A stretch of DNA of 13,679 nt, taken from Lachnospiraceae bacterium UBA4316. GTDB lineage: Bacteria > Bacillota > Clostridia > Lachnospirales > Lachnospiraceae. The DNA lies in NCBI GenBank assembly GCA_002394535.1, contig DGUG01000107.1, positions 1 to 13,679 on the forward strand, written 5' to 3'. Under the pieces are notes generated by a model, which worked only from the letters and a program-made list of their open reading frames with translations, searched no databases and was not told the DNA's origin. Positions 8,025 through 13,679 of the stretch are shown piece by piece. The translations under genes and the position numbers were made by a program. The stretch's first letter is position 1. Every line of letters starts with the position of its first letter.

Positions 8025-10897
8025 ACTTCCTCCTTAACAAGCCCTGTCAGCACAAACAGCTTCGGAGAATCACAAAGCACCTGATCCTCACCTGTAAAAT
8101 CGACTCCCGAAAGATTTGCACCGTATATATAATTCAATCTGTTCTGAACAAAGCCTTTGTACTCAACACTGACACTTACATAGTCCGTCATGGTAACAAG
8201 GAATGCTTCTTCGAGCATTCTCACTGCGGCCTTTTCATCATTCGATATAGTCTTGTCGTCTATCCTTGTGTCTACAAATTCTTCATCTATCGGCTTTTTT
8301 ATCAGCTCATTTGCCTTAAGAAAAACCTCATTCATCATATTTGAACATACATTATAGTTCGTCGGGTACGGAGCCATAAGATAAGCAAACAATCCGAAAT
8401 ACCCGGGTTCCTCGAAGGTAAAACCTTCCGGCATCACATCCATAGCTATCGCATCTACTACAGACCTGTATGTTTTCTGTCCGGTCAGTCTGTACAATTC
8501 AGCCGCAGCCCAAAGACGCGCGGCTACAGGTTCTCCCTCATCGACCTGATCACTCTCCGCCTCCTTGAAGAAACGTTCGGCTTTTTCCTTCGCTATATCA
8601 TCACTCTCCCAGTCTTCAAGTATATATGCGGCCTTTGCAAGTACAGCAGCATAGTCGTACTTCTCCAATGTATCGGAAATATTGTTCTCCGGTATATTAA
8701 CTATATCATCGCCTAACTGTCTTGACAGTTCCGAGATCCCAAATCTGTCAGCCTTATCCCGAAATACCTCCATACAAAGAAGTGCATCCGTTTCACATAT
8801 GATACGTTCTTTTAAGCTGTCAGACCTATAGTTGGCAAGAACAATCCGGACATTCTCCTTCAAAAGGTTTTCATACAGACCGGTTGTAACCGGAATACTA
8901 TCTTCGGAAATTTCGGAAGCTTCTTCAACGGATATTACCCTTATAACCTCCTCACCCGTCGACTCATCAATAAGAACGGCATATGATTTTCCGTCTTTGT
9001 CATATCCTTTTTGGCTGAAGTTAACATTAACAAGGCTCTTACTGTCTATCTTATCTTCGGGGTCTTCTACTCCGTTTTTGTCTTTAAGGTAATCTATCAC
9101 CGCATCGGGATCACTGTATCCGGATGGTTGCGCGACGTTTTGTATATTTATCGTGCTGCATGCGCACAGATTCAATGCACATACGGAAAAAACAAGAACA
9201 CATGCGATCCTGCCAAGATTGGCGCCTGCTGCCGCTGCACGTAATTTCAGTTTTTTCTTGTACTTGTTCCGAAGATACCATATATCAAATATCAACAGCA
9301 TAAAAATTATTGATATAACCGCTGAAACATATTGTATTATTGTCCCTCTGTAGTTTACCGTAAGTACTCCTTTTGAACCGTTTAAATATACTCTGCACAG
9401 ACCGTTATCTCCCTCTCCCGTCACTTCCGGTTTTGTTACATTTCCCGCACTGTCAGTAATGGTTGCTCCATACCCTTTATAATATATAAAAGGAACATCC
9501 ACATATTCGTGATCTTCATCAATTGTGGTGATCACCCTGCCTTTTTCCCTTACAAAATCTCCACGGGTTCCGTCATCAAAAACCAACTCATCACTTTGGC
9601 TTACAAGTCTCTCCCTGTCTTCCACCGTCTCCGGAAGCCATTCTCCCGCCACGACGTTTACCGTAAATGGTTTATAATTGTAATAATCATTGCTGTAGTC
9701 ATAGTATCCCATTGAACTTTCATTATGGTGAATAACAGCTGCATGTGCGGAAACCACAAATAATACTATTATGACTACTTCTTCGGCAACTCCTTTTTTG
9801 TTCTCTCCGAATCTGTCAATAAAGAGTTTTATTATGATCGCATCGGCCATAGCAAGCAAAGTTGAGGTCATAATAAACAATCTCCATGGAAATTGAAGAA
9901 ATCCAAACAGCCTCCCGACTCTTTCCCATGGCATTATATTTGTTGCAGCTACAGCAAATACAAGTGCAGCCGCAATCATAAGATCGACGTACTCAAGTAT
10001 GGGATAGTCTTTTCTCGACATAAATATTCTTGGTATCAGTAATCCAATCAGGATAAATCCCACGCCCGGAAATTCAGTTCCGGCTATCTGTGCAAAACCC
10101 ACTGCGAAATCAAGAAGATCGGTCCAATTGTCGGAAACATAAAACTTCGCATCCGAGAACTGCTCCAACATAGGCATCCACTGATAAGAAGTAACAAGAA
10201 GAGCCAGAATAGTCACTATACACATTTTTATCAATACCGACGGTTGTTTGATCAGCTTTCGTACATTAATCAGGAGCATAACAACCCCGGTACCCACCAT
10301 TACGACAAAAGTAGCGGGATGAGTAACTATAAGCCCTGCAAAGCCCAGTCCGAACACCCATGGCTTGTCCATTTCTTCATACAAAACATTGAATATTCCG
10401 TATATTGCAAAGGGAAGAAAGATAAATGCAGCATTTTCGCCGCAGGCTGTTCGTACAACCATATCATCCATATGATAAGGACACAGAGTCAGCAGCATCG
10501 CAGCGAGAGAACCGGCAAATTTTGACAGGCTCATCTTCCAGACACAATAAAAAGTGGAAAGATAGCAAAGCACAAAAATCATAGCGGTATAAATATGGAA
10601 ACTCTTTCCTATGCTTACACCCAATACGCGAAGTAATGCCGGGATGTGCATAAACAGATCGGAATAAAACATGGAGCTTGCATATCCGGCTCCTCCGAAA
10701 AACAAAGTGTTAACCTTTGAGAAAGGATGTCCTATAAGGATTCCTTCTTTGAGACTTTCTATTCGAAGCAGATGATAATCAAGATCATGTCCGTTTATAC
10801 AATACCTTGATATCAAAGGACTGCACGCAATTATCATTGTTATGATAAACAACATAAGCGTTATTTGATTTTCCCGTTTTTTCAAACTGTTTCTCAT
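8021..10897 (-). CDS. Multi-spanning GT-C/PTPS-related membrane protein fused to a GH9-like extracytoplasmic domain
   Basis: 958 aa, no experimentally known function that I recognise. Residues 1-390 hold about ten or eleven membrane helices. The first outside loop carries GHDLDYHLLRIESLKEG (36-52) and GGAGYASSMFYSDLF (68-82), the pattern of the '6-pyruvoyl-tetrahydropterin synthase-related' membrane family and of GT-C glycosyltransferase-like proteins. Residues 390-518 form a beta-rich outer loop, followed by a helix (519-541) and a basic patch (YLRNKYKKKLKLR). A hydrophobic stretch ending LNLCAC-S (C580) then looks like a lipoprotein signal. Residues 621-958 resemble a family 9 glycoside hydrolase: VNFSQKGYDKDGKSYAVL (623-641) like its Ig-like start, LWAAAELYRLTGQ (795-807), and NYIYGANLSGVDFTGED (922-938). 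No DAGD catalytic motif is present and only ~20 residues follow the last block, so it is probably not an active cellulase. The start lies 11 bases after the PEGA gene with a weak AAGAG site; the end overlaps ddl. An envelope glycan role is inference. Confidence 0.8.
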   Translation of the reverse strand: MRNSLKKRENQITLMLFIITMIIACSPLISRYCINGHDLDYHLLRIESLKEGILIGHPFSKVNTLFFGGAGYASSMFYSDLFMHIPALLRVLGVSIGKSFHIYTAMIFVLCYLSTFYCVWKMSLSKFAGSLAAMLLTLCPYHMDDMVVRTACGENAAFIFLPFAIYGIFNVLYEEMDKPWVFGLGFAGLIVTHPATFVVMVGTGVVMLLINVRKLIKQPSVLIKMCIVTILALLVTSYQWMPMLEQFSDAKFYVSDNWTDLLDFAVGFAQIAGTEFPGVGFILIGLLIPRIFMSRKDYPILEYVDLMIAAALVFAVAATNIMPWERVGRLFGFLQFPWRLFIMTSTLLAMADAIIIKLFIDRFGENKKGVAEEVVIIVLFVVSAHAAVIHHNESSMGYYDYSNDYYNYKPFTVNVVAGEWLPETVEDRERLVSQSDELVFDDGTRGDFVREKGRVITTIDEDHEYVDVPFIYYKGYGATITDSAGNVTKPEVTGEGDNGLCRVYLNGSKGVLTVNYRGTIIQYVSAVISIIFMLLIFDIWYLRNKYKKKLKLRAAAAGANLGRIACVLVFSVCALNLCACSTINIQNVAQPSGYSDPDAVIDYLKDKNGVEDPEDKIDSKSLVNVNFSQKGYDKDGKSYAVLIDESTGEEVIRVISVEEASEISEDSIPVTTGLYENLLKENVRIVLANYRSDSLKERIICETDALLCMEVFRDKADRFGISELSRQLGDDIVNIPENNISDTLEKYDYAAVLAKAAYILEDWESDDIAKEKAERFFKEAESDQVDEGEPVAARLWAAAELYRLTGQKTYRSVVDAIAMDVMPEGFTFEEPGYFGLFAYLMAPYPTNYNVCSNMMNEVFLKANELIKKPIDEEFVDTRIDDKTISNDEKAAVRMLEEAFLVTMTDYVSVSVEYKGFVQNRLNYIYGANLSGVDFTGEDQVLCDSPKLFVLTGLVKEEV
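8029..8035 (-). promoter_or_regulatory. Strong ribosome site of ddl
   Basis: AAGGAGG on the minus strand, four bases before the ddl ATG and inside the last codons of the upstream gene. Together with the ATGA overlap it suggests ddl can recruit ribosomes independently while still on the shared message. Confidence 0.8.
9158..9217 (-). other. Internal lipoprotein-signal-like segment of the fusion protein
   Basis: Codons 561-580 encode LGRIACVLVFSVCALNLCAC. They follow a basic stretch and end in a lipobox-like L-C-A-C directly before STINIQNV. By the positive-inside rule the preceding helix ends in the cytoplasm, so this one would cross outward and put C580 at the outer face, where signal peptidase II acts. 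It may also be just the last membrane helix. I found no convincing internal start codon with a ribosome site before it. Confidence 0.5.
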
Positions 10898-10908
10898 AAA
10901 TAATGCTC

Positions 10909-12402
10909 TTATTCACTGACAAGATCCGAAAACGAGAGGGTAACGTCCCTGTCATCGTCCGAAACCGCTATTGTATAACTCTTGGTAACATACCCGTTTT
11001 GAGAGAGGGTTATAACGTGTGAACCTTTTTCCGGTTTTACAAAGGATACCGGAACAATTCCGGTGTATATTCCGTCTATATAAACCTCCGCTCCCTCAGG
11101 AGATTCAACATACATCTTTCTTGTGTCACTGATCACATCCGTAGATCCCGTACTTCCCGTTGTAGCCGTGCTCGAAGCAGCCGCAGTAGTTCTGTCAGGC
11201 AACAGCGGGCTGGGAACAGTTCCCGAAAAATGCGGTATAGAATATCCCGTATTTGCTGCCGGAGTAGGAGAAGATGTCGGTGTAGGTGTTAATGTCGTAG
11301 CAGCCGAAGCTTTGCCAGCCGCGGTTTTGTTTGTCCCGGATGTTGTGGAATCCTCACCCTCTTCTTCAAGAGTAATATCAACGTTGGCGAATTTATCCGA
11401 TATTCTTATATTTGTATCCACACTCTCATAGCCTGCAAGTTCAACGTGAATACGATGAACACCGTATTCAAGGGAGACTCTTTCTTCAAAATCCGTCATT
11501 TGGCCGTCAACAAACAACTGGGCGTAATCGGGAACGATTGTGAAAGAGACATGCCCTATGGCAACTTCCTTGATATCGGCCTTGGAAAGATCGATCTCTG
11601 ATTCCTTATCTCTTTCTATAACTACATCTTCTTCCGCCGCGTAGCCTCTGTTTGTAAGTCTGACGTGATAGTTTCCCTCCGGTACGGGAATCAGCATATC
11701 TTCCGTTACGGTCTTGATAATCTCCTGTCCGACCTCTATCCATCCGCCTTCGAAATATGAATCATTCAGAAGCCGAAGATACCCGTGACCCCTGTCAACG
11801 ATTACCGAACAGACTTTACGCCCGTACCCTTTAACAGTAAGAGTATCAACATTTGTTACATCCATAAATGTTGCCAGCTCATCCCCGTAGGAGACGACAG
11901 CTGTTTTGGGAAGCTTATACGTGCTTCCCGCTATATCCATCCTGCCCTCTTCGGGAGCTATCTCAAATCTGGTAACATCGGTAAATGTCCATGCCTCACT
12001 GCTTATACGGACTTCTATAAGTTCCTTGCTATGGATGCTGTAAGTAACATCAAGTATCTCGCCCAGGGGTATCTCGGAAGGCGTGAGTGAATTGCCGTGT
12101 TTTCCGAGAAAAGGAGTTTTACTTTCATACTCGAGTTCAAACAGCTTGTCGCCTTCTATAGTAATGAACTTGAGCTTATGTTCTTCCTCATTCTTCCCCA
12201 CAAGCATCGCAACGGTCTGATACACAAGCTCATCACTGTCTACCGGATTCTCTTCTTCCTGTGCCTGAAGCTCCTCCTGTATCTGTGAGGCTTTTTTCTG
12301 CGCCTGCTGCTTTTCGTATTCTCTTGAAATGTAGTATATCCCCAGCACCGTAACAAGCATTATGATAATAACGGGAATTACCACTTTTTCGATGTTTTTC
12401 AT
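10909..12402 (-). CDS. Membrane-anchored extracytoplasmic protein with PEGA-type beta domains
   Basis: 497 aa. One N-terminal helix (7-25) without a cleavage site, then a coiled-coil-like, Glu/Gln-rich stalk (27-52), so the body should lie outside the membrane. Residues ~58-230 form a beta-rich region I cannot assign. PEGA-like repeats follow: a weak one at ~235-275 (VPEGNYHVRLTNRGY), one at ~285-345 (QLFVDGQMTDF ... YGVHRIHVELAGYES) and a clear one at 429-491 (SPEGAEVYIDGIYTG ... GSHVITLSQNGY). A Ser/Thr/Pro/Ala linker (351-428) separates the last two. PEGA domains are common in surface proteins and have no catalytic role; scaffolding or cell-wall contact is inference. Its ATG shares one base with the cca stop (TGATG), so it is translationally coupled, and it ends 11 bases before the GT-C/GH9-like gene, with which it may form a pair. 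Confidence 0.85.
   Translation of the reverse strand: MKNIEKVVIPVIIIMLVTVLGIYYISREYEKQQAQKKASQIQEELQAQEEENPVDSDELVYQTVAMLVGKNEEEHKLKFITIEGDKLFELEYESKTPFLGKHGNSLTPSEIPLGEILDVTYSIHSKELIEVRISSEAWTFTDVTRFEIAPEEGRMDIAGSTYKLPKTAVVSYGDELATFMDVTNVDTLTVKGYGRKVCSVIVDRGHGYLRLLNDSYFEGGWIEVGQEIIKTVTEDMLIPVPEGNYHVRLTNRGYAAEEDVVIERDKESEIDLSKADIKEVAIGHVSFTIVPDYAQLFVDGQMTDFEERVSLEYGVHRIHVELAGYESVDTNIRISDKFANVDITLEEEGEDSTTSGTNKTAAGKASAATTLTPTPTSSPTPAANTGYSIPHFSGTVPSPLLPDRTTAAASSTATTGSTGSTDVISDTRKMYVESPEGAEVYIDGIYTGIVPVSFVKPEKGSHVITLSQNGYVTKSYTIAVSDDDRDVTLSFSDLVSE
11119..11352 (-). repeat. Low-complexity Ser/Thr/Pro/Ala linker of the PEGA protein
   Basis: Codons ~351-428 encode a stretch dominated by S, T, P, A and G (for example TPTPTSSPTPAA and TTAAASSTATTGSTGST). 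It is a flexible spacer of the type that carries a domain through the cell wall and is often O-glycosylated. There is no exact tandem repeat at the DNA level. Confidence 0.75.
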
Positions 12403-13679
12403 CAGATCATACCGCTTATCGCTTCTGTCAGCTTATCATGATCATTCATTTTCGGATCATCAAGCACTGTCTCAAACAGCTTTTGGAGAATTTCACCCAT
12501 TGCGGGACCGGGCTTTATCCCGTATTCTATCAGGTCATCTCCTCTTATTTGCATATCCCTGATCGCCAGACAGTCCTTATCTTCGATTATCTTCCGGTAC
12601 ATCCTGTCGAGTTCATTCATACGGCTGAACTTTTCATCCCATTTAAACTTTGTATGAGCGTACAGATCAGCCTCCTTAAGACGCATGAGATTATCCATGT
12701 TTGATACTTCAACTTCAACCATAAACCGCCTGACCCCCGGGTATGTAAGGGCCGGCATATCATCATGATATCTTATCAGCTTTTTTACCTTTGAGATGGT
12801 ACTGTTATCATACTTAAGTCTTCGAAGAACCTTCTCAGCCATTTTGGACCCTTCCTCGGGATGTCCCATAAAGTGATCCGCTCCGTCATCCCCCCTGAAC
12901 TTTTTCACCGGTTTGGCAATATCATGTAATAGCAATGCCAGCCTCAGTATCCGGTTATCCTCATCTGAAATATCACTGAAATTATTGACAGCATACTCCA
13001 TGGCTGCGATCGTATGATCTCCGACATCGGTAAAGTGATGCGGCGTGATCTGATCGCACTCCATCATCCTATCCCATTCAGGTAGAAAAACAGAGGTGAT
13101 ACCAAGCTCATATGCCCACCGCATTCTGTCCGGATTGTGGGAACAGATCAGTTTTTCCATCTCCTCCCTGATCCTTTCCGCGCTGATCTTGGAGAGAGTT
13201 GGGGCAAGCTTTACTATGGCCTTTTTAGTATCCTCTTCTATTTCATATCCGAATCTTGCGGAAAATCGCAGAGCCCTGAGCATTCTGAGGGCGTCCTCCG
13301 AGAATCTTTCTTCGGCATTTCCCACGGCACGGATTATGCCTGCCTCAAGATCATCCACTCCTCCGAACAGGTCAACCAGTCCCGTTTTGTCGCTGTATGC
13401 CATTGCATTTATCGTAAAATCACGGCGCCGAAGATCTTCTCGAAGATCCGCCGTAAAGGTTACTTCCTTCGGGTGCCTGGAATCCTCGTATTTTCCGTCT
13501 ATACGGTAGGTCGTAACCTCGATACCTTCACGGCCCATCATAACCTTAACGGTGCCGTGCTGCATTCCGATATCAACAGTTCTTCTGAATAATGATTTTA
13601 CCTCTTCGGGTCTGGCATTCGTCGTAATATCCCAGTCGTTGGGAAGGATTCCCAGATAGGAATCCCTTACACATCCTCC
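12402..13679 (-). CDS. cca: CCA tRNA nucleotidyltransferase (5' end outside window)
   Basis: Adds or repairs the 3'-terminal CCA of tRNAs using CTP and ATP. 425 codons are visible. The open frame continues to the window edge, so the Met at 13563-13565 is internal, not the start. Visible residues begin with GGCVRDSYLG, the nucleotidyltransferase signature, followed by NDWDITT (14-20) with the two metal-binding aspartates, then RRDFTINAMA (85-94), EDALRMLRALRFSARFG (128-144) and an HD domain (HTIAAMEY near 222, LLHDIAKP near 251-257). Only a short N-terminal piece should be missing. It is a bacterial class II enzyme with an HD domain; whether it adds CCA or only A or CC cannot be told from motifs alone. 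It is the first visible gene of the minus-strand run and overlaps the PEGA gene start by one base. Confidence 0.96.
   Translation of the reverse strand, partial: GGCVRDSYLGILPNDWDITTNARPEEVKSLFRRTVDIGMQHGTVKVMMGREGIEVTTYRIDGKYEDSRHPKEVTFTADLREDLRRRDFTINAMAYSDKTGLVDLFGGVDDLEAGIIRAVGNAEERFSEDALRMLRALRFSARFGYEIEEDTKKAIVKLAPTLSKISAERIREEMEKLICSHNPDRMRWAYELGITSVFLPEWDRMMECDQITPHHFTDVGDHTIAAMEYAVNNFSDISDEDNRILRLALLLHDIAKPVKKFRGDDGADHFMGHPEEGSKMAEKVLRRLKYDNSTISKVKKLIRYHDDMPALTYPGVRRFMVEVEVSNMDNLMRLKEADLYAHTKFKWDEKFSRMNELDRMYRKIIEDKDCLAIRDMQIRGDDLIEYGIKPGPAMGEILQKLFETVLDDPKMNDHDKLTEAISGMI

Noticed and set aside
8021..10897. Two separate genes instead of one fusion
   Set aside because: The frame is continuous and I find no start codon with a ribosome site before the lipobox-like segment, so a single product is the simplest reading. 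Processing after translation remains possible and is listed as a finding.
11123..11431. Plus-strand frame of 102 codons in the PEGA linker region
   Set aside because: It arises from the biased base composition of the Ser/Thr/Pro/Ala linker on the other strand (a valine/alanine-rich mirror translation).
12402..13565. Start of cca at the Met at 13565
   Set aside because: The frame stays open to the window edge and the upstream residues carry the essential GGxVRD and DWD motifs, so this Met is internal.
13096..13592. Two plus-strand open frames (137 and 151 codons) opposite cca
   Set aside because: Both are mirror frames of the conserved nucleotidyltransferase core and show no protein-like pattern.

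Overview
The window (13,679 bases, moderate GC, densely packed) looks like chromosome of a Gram-positive anaerobe of the Clostridia, most likely a Lachnospiraceae (Butyrivibrio/Roseburia-like). This placement rests on strong AGGAGG-type ribosome sites, a DegV-family fatty-acid-binding protein, a class I dihydroorotase, and a multi-spanning HD-GYP protein beside a gene whose N-terminus matches membrane sensor regions I know from Lachnospiraceae c-di-GMP proteins. It is inference from protein style, not a database match. There are no RNA genes, insertion sequences, CRISPR arrays, phage genes or attachment sites, and no gene-free stretch longer than about 130 bases.

Left part (1-2554, minus strand): an HD-GYP receptor with an extracytoplasmic domain, seven membrane helices, a phosphodiesterase domain and a degenerate GGDEF-like tail, followed 43 bases downstream by the start of a second membrane sensor that runs off the window edge. 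This looks like a c-di-GMP signalling pair. A 127-base divergent promoter region (2555-2681) separates it from pyrC (2682-3962, plus strand), the only plus-strand gene. pyrC runs tail to tail into plsC, and their coding ends overlap by 26 bases.

Right part (3937-13679, minus strand): a tight seven-gene run, read from right to left: cca (5' end outside the window), a PEGA-domain membrane-anchored protein, a 958-residue membrane protein, ddl, murF, a DegV/FakB-like protein and plsC. Junctions are a TGATG overlap, an 11-base gap, an ATGA overlap, a 2-base gap (or 10-base overlap), a 10-base gap with the ribosome site inside the previous stop codon, and a 38-base gap. This is almost certainly one operon. 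It combines tRNA 3'-end maturation, the D-Ala-D-Ala branch of peptidoglycan precursor synthesis (Ddl makes the dipeptide, MurF attaches it to UDP-MurNAc-tripeptide), phospholipid acylation (a fatty-acid carrier next to an LPA acyltransferase) and two envelope proteins of unknown role.

The most unusual item is the 958-residue protein. Its first ~545 residues resemble a GT-C-fold/PTPS-related membrane protein. Then comes a segment that reads like a lipoprotein signal peptide (Cys580), followed by an extracytoplasmic part with the layout of a family 9 glycoside hydrolase (Ig-like start, then helical barrel) but without that family's recognisable catalytic motifs. With the neighbouring PEGA protein it may form an undescribed envelope module co-expressed with Ddl and MurF.
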